Positions 9,858 to 20,388 of a DNA stretch of 64,000 nucleotides are shown piece after piece. This DNA comes from Berberis thunbergii. Taxonomy: Eukaryota > Streptophyta > Magnoliopsida > Ranunculales > Berberidaceae. Numbering within the stretch: the stretch's first letter is position 1; every line of letters begins with the position of its first letter. The translations under genes were made by a program, and so were the position numbers. The stretch covers positions 1 through 64,000 of the forward strand of contig QNQO01007629.1 of NCBI GenBank assembly GCA_003290165.1. The letters run 5' to 3'. The notes under the pieces are model-generated. The model was not told the origin of the DNA and did no database searches. It saw only the letters and a list, made by a program, of their open reading frames with translations.

Positions 9858-11100
9858 TCATCATCATCATCATCATCAAAGCCCATTCCCGAGATTTTCG
9901 GGGTCGGCTACATGAATTTTGGTTCTCCAAGCAATGCGATCTTCCCACATTTCCTCACCTAATTCAAGCTCAATGATATCATCATTCACCATCTTCATTC
10001 AAGTTTTCAACGGTCGTCCCCTCCGTCTACACCCTCTATTAACTTGCCAATCTAAACATTTTCTAATTGGCGCCGTGCTTTGTCTCCTCCGCACATGACC
10101 AAACCAAGTTAAACGTCTTTCACTAATTTTTTCCTCTATGGACGCTACACTTAAGTATCTCCTAATTCTTTCATTTCTAATTTTATCCTTACGAGTTTTA
10201 CCACACATCCACCTTAACATACGCATTTCTGCTACTGCCATCCTATGCGTATGTTGTCCCGTAGTAGCCCAACATTCTGAACCGTATAGCATGGCTGGTC
10301 GAACAATGGTCTTATAGCATTTCCCTTTTAGCCTTGCAGGCATCCTTCTATCGCACAATACTTCTGACGCCATTCGCCATTTCAACCAACCAGCTTTAAT
10401 CCTGTGGTCTACATCTGCTCCAATAGCCCCATTCTTTTGAATTATAGACCCTAGGTATCGAAAAGCCTCACACTCCGGGACCTCGACACGTTCGATCTCA
10501 ATTGCATTACTTCTCCCTCTTGATTCACACCCAAAGCTGCACACTAGATACTCCGTCTTCGAACGGCTAATTCTAAAACCTTTACTCTCTAAAGCCTCCT
10601 GCCACTTAACTAATTTCTGACCTAAACCTGCACTAGTCTCATCCATCAAGACAATATCATCTGCAAATAACATGCACCAAGGTACATCTTCTTGCAGATG
10701 TCTCGTCAACTCATCCATGACCAAAGCAAAGAGATATGGACTTAACGCCGACCCTTGATGTAGTCCTACTGTCACTGAAAATTCACTAGACATCCCACCT
10801 ACTGAGCGAAACACTTGTTACAACCACTTCATACATATCCTTAATGATATCGACATAACATTGAGACACTTTCTTCCTTTCAAGCACCCACCAAATTAAC
10901 TCCCTGGGGACCCTATCATATGCTTTCTCCAGATCAATAAAAACCATATGCAAACTCTTACGTGCCTCTCGATATTTTTCTACAGTTTGCCTAAGCAGGA
11001 AGATGGCCTCCGTAGTAGACCTACCTGGCATAAATCCAAATTGATTCTCCGAAATCGTGGTTAAACTCCTAAGTCTTTGTTCTATAACCCTTGCACTATT
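9858..11100 (-). mobile_element. RTE-clade LINE, 5'-truncated
   Basis: On the minus strand the element runs from inside the reverse transcriptase (about 11,100) to its 3' end. It finishes with CCGAAAATCTCGGGAATGGG, then CTTT and a (GATGAT)n tail at 9858-9880. A short TGATGA-type tail and this terminal sequence are typical of plant RTE LINEs, which end in microsatellite rather than poly-A. No endonuclease half is present. I could not find a convincing target-site duplication. The 3' end is shared with the tiny copy at 3477-3544. Confidence 0.88.
9999..11098 (-). pseudogene. RTE reverse transcriptase, frameshifted
   Basis: Two adjoining minus-strand frames make up the reverse transcriptase. 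Frame 10,786-11,031 carries MPGRSTTEAIFLLRQ and the catalytic-Asp motif FIDLEKAYDRVPRELIWW. Frame 9,999-10,814 carries GLHQGSALSPYLFALVMDEL, then MLFADDIVLMDE (the F/Y-A-D-D box), then thumb and C-terminal sequence including RYLGSIIQKNG and LTWFGHVRRR. Both catalytic Asp motifs are intact. The break at about 10,790-10,815 is a frameshift. A few codons before the first frame (RVIEQRL, ENQFGF) extend homology to about 11,098, where the element is truncated. The enzyme would copy its own RNA at a nicked target, but as it stands the protein is broken and lacks its endonuclease. Confidence 0.88.
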
Positions 11101-11237
11101 GTAATAAATTTAAAAAGCTAAATAATTCCAAACAATTTTTAAAAGCTAAATTTAAATAATGAGGTTGAGGGCATTGAGCCAAATAGTTCGGTACACATAA
11201 CAACTTCCTTCTTTCTAATTCATTTATTTTTCACTAA

Positions 11238-11458
11238 GAGTCTGTTTGGTTAGTAATTTTCCTTGGGAAATGGAATTCATTTATCATGTTATACATATTT
11301 TTGCTGTTTAGTTATCTATTTAATGTCAGGAAATCGATTATGCATAAGACTATTTTTCCACTACTTTTGGAAATCCAAATACGAGGGAAGGCCTCAGAAT
11401 CGAATTCACTAAAATGATTTTAATTTCCATGTCTATTTTCGTGCAACCAAACAACCCC
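11238..11458. mobile_element. Tourist-type MITE, TSD TAA
   Basis: GAGTCTGTTTGGTTAG at the left pairs with CAACCAAACAACCCC at the right, and taa lies immediately on both sides (11,235-11,237 and 11,459-11,461). The 221-bp length, the TGTTTGG termini and the TAA duplication fit plant PIF/Harbinger Tourist elements. No ORF. Confidence 0.85.
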
Positions 11459-11461
11459 TAA

Positions 11462-11725
11462 ATAGATGGTTAATTAACATGGGCTTGTTATCTATTTTGC
11501 CACAATTTCTTATTTCCTTAAACTGCACCATCACTTAGTGACGATCCTTCACAAAATTAGACTACTCTATGAGTTTATTCTCGTGTATACAGATTCAATC
11601 CTAATAATACATAACATAGTGATTATGACAATTTCAATATCACCCATTCCAAAAGCCAAATACTCAAAATCTTACCCCAAAAGAGTCAATCAATCATTTA
11701 ATCTCTAATTATTTTACACGTTTCA
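11462..11725. other. Spacer before the gypsy LTR
   Basis: Nothing recognised. Confidence 0.4.
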
Positions 11726-12355
11726 TGATGATCTCGAGGAATAAAAGGCCTTAGCATCAGCCGAACATTGATCCAGCCCAAGCAGTTCAAAGCCCACTCA
11801 ATGTAGTTCGCCAGACGAATTTGAATTCTTACAGCCTGTTAGGCCCACATGTCTCACAACTATCCTTACTCGTAAGTCCTACTAAGACAAGTATCTCGAG
11901 CATCAGCTTCAGATGGGCAAGTAAAACAACACTTTGTTTCCAACTAGGAAGTAAATTCTAGAGTATGTATCACATATGGAGACTTCTACCTATAAACTAC
12001 TCTCGGAACGAGAATAATCTTCCGCGTATCTAAGAGCACATGAATAATTAAGAAACTTCCCTCTACAGCACGACTCGTAATTAGAAAAGGATCTCCACGA
12101 AGATCCTTTTCCTTAAACTACGCCATCGATGGTCTGGTCGAACCAGGTCTCCAACACTATAAATAAGACATGAGGTTGGTAAGATACGGTACGCTACAAA
12201 TTCCTTGTTTACAACATTACACATTCCTCAAATCCCTGTCCAACTTTAGCATCGGAGTGCCATCGGCCATCACAACGGTGGTCTGTGGCTCACATGCGTT
12301 CCTTGTGCAAGTCAGCAGGTCAAGGTCAAACATGGAGTGAAAAATGAATGCATTA
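11726..12355 (+). repeat. 5' LTR of Ty3/gypsy unit 1
   Basis: It starts TGATGATCTC and ends just before the GTTTGGCGCTG primer-binding region. Its 3' third matches the LTRs at 30,054 and 33,951: a TATAAATAAGACA box, a GCTACAAATTCC region, CCTTGTGCAAGTCA and GGTCAAGGTCAA. Length 630 bp compares with 584 and 634 bp for the paired LTRs. The start is placed by analogy with those LTRs. I found no matching 3' LTR downstream. Confidence 0.6.
12158..12165 (+). promoter_or_regulatory. LTR TATA box (TATAAATA)
   Basis: TATAAATA is followed by AGACA, about 190 bp before the LTR end. The same octamer in the same context occurs at 30,468-30,475 and 34,414-34,421, which supports it as the conserved LTR promoter. 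Confidence 0.65.
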
Positions 12356-12356
12356 G

Positions 12357-12376
12357 TTTGGCGCTGTCCGTGAGGA
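12357..12376 (+). other. Primer-binding site of unit 1
   Basis: TTTGGCGCTGTCCGTGAGGA follows the LTR directly. The TGGCGC- start is the 3'-CCA complement layout used by Tat/Athila-type Ty3 elements (Asp-tRNA-like); the rest is diverged. Confidence 0.5.
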
Positions 12377-12429
12377 CGACAAAGTTCCTAACCTTTCACT
12401 ATCACCATCTCTTTTCAAAATACTAAGAG

Positions 12430-14521
12430 ATGATGACTACTCGATCGCGCAAGAATGGAGAACAAAGGGACACGTCAAACGCCAAGACTGACGCTATACC
12501 ATTGCTCTTAGTAGTTCCGGTGGCACATGGGCAACAAACTCACGCCCCATGCCAGCCACGGACCCCATGATAGATTTGTTGTCGTCTCAGATACAACAAA
12601 TTGCCAAAACGGTGGAGGCTTTCATACAACAGAACCCTCCACCGACTAATAGAAATCAGGAGTAGTACTTGCCTCCATCTCCGTAAGGCAACATAGAACA
12701 AGCACAGGAGAATCAAGCCCCTCCTAGTTCCCATTGGACTGAAGAGGTAGTGTAGCTAACACGAAACCAAATCTTAGGGCAGAGAGGCTCGACCCTCAAA
12801 ACCCCTTACGCAGAGGGTGCACGACCCAGACATCTTGTACCGACTATTTGCTCCATCGTTCATTGATCGTATCATGAACGAGACTATTCCAAAGAAGTTC
12901 ACACCTCCAAAGCTCGACTTCTACGACGGGACCACCAACCCATTCAACCATTTACTTCATTACCAACATGCAATGACACTCAAAGAAGGATCCAAGTCGG
13001 TAGTATGCAGAACTTCTCCACCAGCTTGAAAAAATCAGTACTAACATGGTTCCACAGCCTTCCGCCGAAGTCGATCAACTCATTCAAGACATTGGCGAAG
13101 GAGTTCCTAACATGTTTTGTCGAAAGTCAGCGCCTACGAAAAGGCCCACACTACATATTCTCTCTCAAACAAGGATCCAATGAGACACTAAGAGAGTATG
13201 TCATGCGCTTCAACGACGAGCTGGCAATCATTGATGGTTGTAGCGACGACACAACTGTGATGACTTTTACCGCGGGCCTGAAGGAGGGAAACTTTATGAA
13301 TGCCTCACCTTGAACCCCTTTTGGATATGGCGAAACTTCTCAAGAGCGCCAAGAGGTACATCACCTTAGAAGAGTTGAGAATTGTGAAGAGGGAAACAGA
13401 ACGTGATAAGAAGCCCTCCCTCTTAAAGACAGAAAGGAGGCGTGAGGATGAATAAATAAGCAAGTGAAAGCGCAATGACAACGGGTCAGGCCTTGGCCAG
13501 GGCAGGCCAGAGAAAACATCCTTCCCGTTCCAAAATTCCATGAAAAACTAGAAAGATCTGAAGTGGCCATAGAAGCAGCGCGGAGACCCTTCCAAATGTG
13601 ACAACAACAAGTACAACTCATACTACAAGGAGGGTGGTCACGACACCGACTGCAAGAGTCTAAGGTACGAGATCAAATACTAGATTTGCAAGGGCAAACT
13701 AAAGAAATTCCTGGGCTCCAAGAAACAATTGAAAAGACCTAGGGACCGGGGGGAGTAGGTCAAAGAAATATAGAAGGAGACTCTAGGTACAATCTATGTC
13801 CTTCATAAAATTGGACTGGATGAAGACCAGTCGAACATGTTTTTTTAAGCGGACTCTACTGAGGATGCAAACACGACCAACAGATGATGACAAACACGTT
13901 TACTACTCGAGGGTGCAAAGCCCCATTCTCACCTTAACCTTACAAACAAGGATCTCGAAGGAGTTCGTACACCGCACAATGATGTCTTGTCATATCGGTC
14001 TCCATTGCAAGGTGTGAGGTAAATAGAGCTTTGGTAGATACGTGAAGCTCACTCAACGTCCTATTCTACAATGTGTTCCGCAGTATGGACTTCAAGGAGG
14101 AGAACCCAACGTCTTTAGACTACCCATTGATTGGATTCAGCGGGGAAAATGCTTCCCGATCAAGAAAATAAGGTTGGCAATAGTGGTAAGAGAGCCACAA
14201 CTGAGAAAGGTCATGTTTCTGGACTTCATGGTAGTAGATGTGCCGTTTACCGACAACCTTAACTTGGGAAGGCCATGGCTCCACCAGATGGAAGCAGAAG
14301 TCTCCACCCTTCACCAGTGTGTTAAGTACACTACTAACCACTATGAAGGAATGATATGTGGAAACCAACCTATGGCACGAGGCTATCATTATGCTGCATT
14401 GAAGCAAATAGAATATTCCCAAATCCAACTGGATGCTACAACGCAACCTGAAATGGAGTCAGACCCTACGATTGTGGACGATACCACTCCACTCGCACGA
14501 GATCCCATCAGTGGTGGCTAA
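12430..14521 (+). pseudogene. Ty3/gypsy gag-protease, unit 1 (degenerate)
   Basis: A putative start ATG lies at 12,430. Gag follows in broken frames. FIDRIMNETIPKKFTPPKLD and FYDGTTNP (12,847-12,945) open the Retrotrans_gag domain. The core (13,020-13,290) has WFHSLPPKSINSF, a shortened F.....S.....LKQ..NETLREYV, and RFNDEL. A C/H-rich GGHDTD-CKSL motif lies near 13,632-13,660. The protease region has LVDT, then a TGA (14,043-14,045) where the catalytic DTG glycine should be, and ends with LGRPWLHQMEAEVSTLHQC in a 159-codon open frame (14,042-14,521). Gag would form the particle and protease would mature it. Frameshifts and stops (for example TAG 13,681-13,683) make this copy inactive. No reverse transcriptase, RNase H or integrase follows. 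Confidence 0.82.
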
Positions 14522-15235
14522 TTTTAGAAACGAGGGACAATCAACGAAACATGAGCAATTTGCTCTTCAACCCAGCAGAACGGAGAAGTCAATGCAGACG
14601 TAAGTACAACCCACCGACATTCCATCGGCACAGAGATTAACTCCCATGTAAGGTTTACTTTTCAGTAGCCTCAGTAACATCAGCGAAGCTCGACAGTTCG
14701 CTAAAAGTATCAACGCCCAACAAGGGCCATGCAAATTTACTTTAGGGTCGGGTCATCTTCTCTCTGCCAACAGTTAGTTTATTTCAGTTATTTATTTTCC
14801 TTTCCATAATCAATGTAGAGTTTTAGTTCTTAAAAACTTACGTGATTTGCAATAATTTAAGAAATAAAAAAAAAATTACGCAAATACACTATTGATTACT
14901 GGAAAGATGTAACAATGGGCGCCCTTAAGCGGATACAAAAGATTAGATACTACGAACATTTGATCTGATGCGACATAAAGTAAAAACTAGCTTAAAAAGT
15001 CCGACTACATAAGAAGTCTCGGAAGCAACAACAAAGGTACCCCAAGTAAACTTTGCTAAACGACTCATTCGAGAAACATGTCCCAAGATCAAGGACAAAA
15101 GTGTGAAAAGGGGCAAAGAGTACAAAACAACCGGTTGCTCAGTCAAATCACCCCCAGAAAGCGACTTGACAACGACAATACAAACATTACAACGAGTTGT
15201 TGACTTCCTCAAATGACTTTTGGCCTCCCGAAAGA
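14522..15235 (+). other. Unit 1 internal, uncharacterised
   Basis: Sequence between the protease end and the conserved minus-coding block. It contains an AT-rich CTTAAAAACTTACG stretch. Where polymerase genes would be expected, none are detectable. Confidence 0.4.
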
Positions 15236-15910
15236 GGTAGATGGTCGCAAGCGACGAAGCAGTCAAGGTTTCACAGTGTTGTCAAGCAAGGACACTTTTC
15301 ACAGGCGCGATACTTGGGGTGACTCATAAATACCACCCCTGGAAGCAACGACACATCTGCCAACACTTCAATCAACCATCAACTAGTCGTAGGAACCGCC
15401 TACATGCGGGCAGAGCGACACAAGGTAACACCGAAGCGCAGACGAATAAATGACAGACTCGTCCCTTGATAAAGAGTGCATACTTCTTTGCAAAATGAGA
15501 AGAAATTACGAGATCTTAACGAACCAATTAGGTGCTCACCTAGAATAGGTAACCTCACATAACAACGATTCTCATCGTGACTGATTGGCGCAAATGTCAG
15601 AAAATTCGAAGACTCTAATGATGGATATCTCCCTTCAGCCTTTGGAAAATCCAAAGCATTTTTTTTTTCAAAAAAGAACATTATAGGAGATACGTTCTGT
15701 ATAAGATAATGCCTACAACGATGAAAAACACCATTATATAGACCTAATGGTTCACCAAACGGGCGCTTCAGCATTGAATACCGTATGGAAAATGAGGAAA
15801 TGACGGTTCCCAAGGAAACTGCACGAGTTCATGTTCGTCCAATTAATGAGGTTGCACACAACCCCATTAATTGAGGGAGAGTGACTGATACTCAACTGTA
15901 TCGCGATCTA
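15236..15910 (-). pseudogene. Conserved minus-strand block of unit 1
   Basis: A minus-strand frame (15,400-15,813) aligns with one in unit 2 (22,874-23,350). FPKAEGRYPSLESSNFLTFA here corresponds to FPKATERSPLLEFSNVITFA there, with nucleotide similarity across the whole block. I do not recognise the protein family. It could be part of the element's antisense ORF or a conserved non-coding part of the 3' region. GAGGGAGAGTGAC at about 15,871, followed by TGATACTC, resembles a polypurine tract plus LTR start, but the following sequence does not match LTR 1. Confidence 0.45.
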
Positions 15911-16209
15911 TGTTGTACACGTGTTACCATGCGATCTACTCCGTACACGTAGTGTATTTCGTACAAGAAACCCTAACTCCCATTCTACGTGCCCATGGGC
16001 TCGATCCACTATTCAAACAGTATTCTACTGCGTGCTTGACATGAGCATTGAAAGCCCTAATTATTCTGACACACGGGTCACACCTGCATATCACCCCGCA
16101 GCTGATTCAAGGTACTCTTGTCTCTTCCTAACTCATCCACACAACACATTCCGCTTGCGGATACAAGCTCGCAGATGGCGTAGCCCCTACCTGGCCATGC
16201 AAGCTTAGT

Positions 16210-16440
16210 CAACTTTAGCTGACGACGATGGCTTATGGTTCATCCCGACACCTAGTTCACCAGTGCGGATGTCTATGGTTTAAGAAGTGGGAGTCCAATT
16301 AGTGTTGTCATGCCTGGTGACGACGACTCGCCAGGGACTGTTCCTCCTTGGCGAACAACAGTCTCCAAACCTGATCAAGTTAGCTTAGCTGGTGACGACT
16401 GGCACGATAACTTCTTATCAAATCCCAAACCTGTAGCCCC
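16210..16440. repeat. Degenerate tandem-repeat unit related to the 178-bp repeat
   Basis: GACGACGATGGCTTATGG, CACCTAGTTC, GTGGGAGTCCAATTAG and GACTCGCCAGGGACTG appear in the same order as in the 178-bp units at 24,040-24,540. It is a single diverged unit immediately before the 129-bp array. Confidence 0.55.
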
Positions 16441-16449
16441 CACTGCTCA

Positions 16450-17000
16450 AATATAGATGATTTGGAATGTTGGAGCCGAGTTAGTCCCGAACTAATTTCG
16501 ACGACCACGGGACCAATGCTCTTCTACAGACTATGGTTGCCGAATTACCAACTCCGGACTTATAGCCCCCACTGCACGGGTGTAAATGGTTTGGAAGGTG
16601 GGAACCTAGCCAGTCCCGAACTGATTCTGATGATTCGCCATAGGACCACTGCTCTTTTACAGACCATGGTCATCGAAAATTCTCAAATGTGTAACTCGAT
16701 GCGCATAGGCGTACATGATTTGGAAGGTGGAAGCCTAGTCAATCTTGAACTGATTCTGATGGCTTGCCATGGGACCACTGCTCCTCAACCTGGTCGCCGA
16801 ATCCTCTCATCTCAAACTTGTAGCCCTCCACGCGCGGGTGTAAATGGTTTGAAATGTGGGAGACTAGTCAGTCCCGAACTGATGTCGACGCCTTGCAACG
16901 GGATCATTGCTCTTCAACTAACCATGATCGTTGAATCCTCTCTCCCAGAACCTGTAGTCCACCTTGCTCTGACATAAATGGTGCTGAAGGTGGGAACCCT
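16450..17000. repeat. Tandem array, 129-bp period, ~4.3 copies
   Basis: TTTGGAATG/TTTGGAAGG anchors fall at 16,461, 16,590, 16,719, 16,848 and about 16,982, giving intervals of 129, 129, 129 and 134. Each unit carries CTAGTCAGTCCCGAACTGAT and a GGGACCACTGCTC block. Ogre/Tat elements are known to carry tandem repeats between pol and the 3' LTR, and that is the likely setting. The long plus-strand frame at 16,462-16,977 exists only because 129 is a multiple of three. Confidence 0.88.
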
Positions 17001-17600
17001 AGATGGCTCGCCATGCGACTACCGCTCTCTTTCAAAACAACGACTGGAGAGATAAATCACAACTCAAACAACATCTTCACACTCATACCGACTGGCATTC
17101 TATTACCAGCAAAGGCTGCTCATGCCGACCGATAATCATCCTGCCAACACGCGAATGAGTGCTACATGGAATGCTAGCCTGAACTTGCAAAACCTGACTC
17201 GGAACAAACGCTCTAATTCAGAGACAACACATGTGCTTGACTATCACAGTTCACTCATGCCAGCGACCGCGACCGACAGTTAGATAGCAAAACGATCCCC
17301 CAACGACTTACCGTAAGAATGGGCCATAACTAGGCATCATAGCCCGCTTCTGAACCATCCACGGAACGCCCACTATTGGACATGACTAAGCAACAATGAC
17401 TTCGAGTCACTTGCAATATAAATGGTTAAACTCTGAACAACAGATAGACCACTCGAATTCCCAACTAGCCTATGCCAAAATAAAATGACAAGGCGAAACG
17501 GGACGTGTACGATAGGGAAAACAAGCATAAAATGGATACAGAATGTATTCAAGAAAAATCTGTTTTCATTATCAGTTAATGCAAAAGAAGTACAAGTTAG
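17001..17600. other. Unit 1 3' region, no repeat or gene recognised
   Basis: Diverged 3' element sequence between the tandem array and the antisense ORF. No LTR signature is present. Confidence 0.35.
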
Positions 17601-17601
17601 T

Positions 17602-20388
17602 CTACTCCTTATCAGGAGAGGGTACAAAAAAAAAAGCTAAGCTTAACGGAGGAGAGAGCAGGAGTTGGGTCCATATGTGCCACAATCTGAGCATCATGAT
17701 CTTGATCACCCTCCTCGTCTGAGATGCAGAAGCCACTGATAAGTCTACATATGAAATCTTCTTATAGCGATCGAGGTCCCATTCTGGATGCTCCTCCTTC
17801 ATTAGCGCTAGCAGCTCCAATCTACCGTGTACAACCCAGCAAAATTCACACTCGCCTTGTTCCTGGAGAAGATCTTCCTAGCGCACTTTTGCTTCAGCAA
17901 GTTCACGCTCTAGCAACCTCAACTTGCCTATCAGTGCATCGACCTGAGATTGCTTCGTAGTCAAACTACTCTTTACAACATTGAGCTCATGTTGCTCCAA
18001 TTCAAACTGGTCCTCGGCCTTCCTCGCCTCCCGAGCATTGAATTCCACATCAGACTCCAAATGTTGTCTCTGAACAACCCAATCAGCCTCCAATAAGGCA
18101 TTTTCCCCAGCGAGAGACCGCAATTTAGAATGTGCCTCAGCCACAACTTCCTTGCGCAATCTCCAGGTTATGACAAGTCAGATCCAACTCCTATTTGAAT
18201 CTGTCCCTCACGGACACCGCCTCTGCTAAGTAAGACCAAGGGCTTCCAGACGAACCCTCTAAGTCTCAGCAACAATGGCTGACTGCTCAAGACTCCTCTC
18301 CTCAGCCTGCTTCCTCAACAACTTAATTTCACAAAAGGCATTAGAATACAACCTCTACATGTTCAAAAAGACACGCTCCATGGTGTACACCCCTACACGA
18401 GTTGCCTCGACTTTCATCCCAGTGACGGTCACCTAACTCAAATGAGACATTCCCAGCATAATATACTTTAAACCCTTATTCATACGCCAATCTAGAGTTT
18501 TCTCATGGGGTCTTGGAGCGCGATCCATCATCCAGCAGGGAACGACTCCGCGCACACTACTGCTCTAGCACTCTGATCTCGGTCACCCTCTTCTTGTGAT
18601 TAATTGGAAGCTTCTCCAAACTCTGCAAATGCCACTTCTTTATAGTTAGAGAGATCCCCAATCAGCATGCTCCTCTTCCATCATCTCCAATAGCTCCATT
18701 ATTCCTTTCATAATTCTGCTGAACTGGAACGTGCCCTGGGCCTTAAGAAACTTTTACTCTTGCACTTTCAACTCTGCAAGCTCTTGTTCCAACTGCTCCA
18801 GTTTGCTGGCCAAGGCATCAACTCTGGATTATTCAACACTTAGTTTGTCCTTGATCGGGCTGAGCTCATTTTGTGTCAAGAAGAGTTGTTCTTCTGTTGT
18901 CCTCACAAGCTTGATGTTGAAAGCAACATCAGCCTCTAATTGTTTACGTTGGGCATCCCATTCAGATTCCCTGTTGCCCTTCCTAATGATTAAAGCTTGA
19001 ATCTCGAACTGCATCCTTGCCATGACCTCCCTAGCAAGCTTCAAGTCACGCTAGATGTGATCTAGTTCCGCCTCCAACCCGTCATTCACAGACATCACAT
19101 TGGCCAAGTCAGACTTAAGGGATTCCAAGCAGACTCTCTGAGCCTTTGATTTTGTCAGCAATGCCTTCAGTTGGGCCCTTGAATCAACATGCTTCTTACT
19201 TCCAAGCTGCTTCGTCAGTGATTTGATTTCATGGAGAGCATCGGAATACGACTTTTGCAAATGTGCAAAAACTAATTCCATGGTGTATACTCTCTCACAA
19301 GCTTCCTCTACTTCCGTCCCAGCGACGACAACTTTGTCCAGATACGACATCCCCAACATCAAATGTTTTACCCTTGTCCATAAGCTCTCCTAGTGTATCT
19401 CCATCTGGGTTCTTAGAATGATTGGCTAGCCAGTTGTTCCATATGCTAATATGCCTTCTAGAGGGATAAGAAATGTCAACCTTCTGATGCCGGGCCAGGT
19501 TGCCGATCTTCACCATATCCAGAGCAAATAGACTAATTCGTGCATCAGGATGAAGATCTTTTGAATGCGCAATCATTCTAGCCCCGTCCTTCGTCGTTTT
19601 CACCACATCATAGGCCCCTTCCACGGCTTTTCCCTTGCTCACAATGATGGACTCTTTCTTACCAGCGATTCAGAGCAATTGAAGGGAAAGAAAGAAGGGA
19701 ATTATTTCTTGGACCGGTCATCACCTCAAGTTGATTCCGAGAGCGAGATGGATGACAGAATGGGTGACGTGGAGGGGACCTATCGCCATAAGGACAATAG
19801 TCAGACAAATTTTTGCCAGTCTGAGAGGACTTTTGTTCCAATGAAGGATCATTTTTGAAATACTTTACAGAGAAAAGACGAGTTTGACCTGCATCAGATT
19901 AAGCAACCATTCCTGCCTGCAGCAAAAATTTGTTCAAAATCTTTGCCAGCTCAATGCTCAACTTTGTCACATCCTCTACCCCCACCATTTTTAGATACTT
20001 TTTCTCCTTGTCGGGAAGGAAAATGAGGGCTCTCCCTTGAGCATCTCACCTTTCGGGCACAATAGTATTCGCCCCAGCAGACGCAACAATGTTCGTCCTA
20101 GCGAACACATCAAGATCTTGTCTTGCAACTTTCAACCCCCTCCAAAGGGGCCAACTACCTGGAAGCAGGCTTAGATGCGGTGCGAGGCTTTTCTGAAATC
20201 AAAGATAAAGAAAGTGCCTTATTCAATTCCGCCCTCCGTGACGAGCTAGAGATCTCGACCTTTGGGAGCTTCCTCTTCTTTGAAGGAGGTTCACTATCAG
20301 GCTTTGGTTTCGAAACTATGAAGAAAGTGGGGGGCCTCATGCTAGTAAGCTCACATTCCAATACACTTGATGTTGTTGGGCTGCACAA
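17602..20388 (-). pseudogene. Antisense ORF of a Tat/Ogre-like gypsy element (coiled coil)
   Basis: On the minus strand, a Ser/Lys-rich stretch with PPSKKRKLPKVEIS, an NLS-like cluster (about 20,390-20,155), is followed by a globular part (19,642-19,295: SLFALDMVKIGNLARHQKVD, ISIWNNWLANHSKNPDGD) and long heptad-rich segments (19,362-19,051, 19,044-18,829, 18,159-17,878) with ENALLEADW-type coiled-coil spacing. Several stops and frameshifts break it. Plant Tat-lineage elements are known to carry an extra ORF antisense to gag-pol near the 3' LTR, and position and orientation fit. Its role is unknown; the NLS plus coiled coil suggests a nuclear multimer. The coiled-coil half is present twice (about 900-bp offset). 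It ends abruptly against gag of unit 2 at about 20,388. Confidence 0.6.

Noticed and set aside
9858..11100. Target-site duplication of the RTE LINE
   Set aside because: No convincing direct repeat found next to the CAT tail and the 5' truncation point.
15871..15900. PPT plus 3' LTR start of gypsy unit 1
   Set aside because: GAGGGAGAGTGAC-TGATACTC looks right, but the following sequence does not match LTR 1 and no LTR end follows.
16462..16977. 171-codon plus-strand frame
   Set aside because: The frame stays open because the underlying 129-bp tandem unit is a multiple of three; not a gene.
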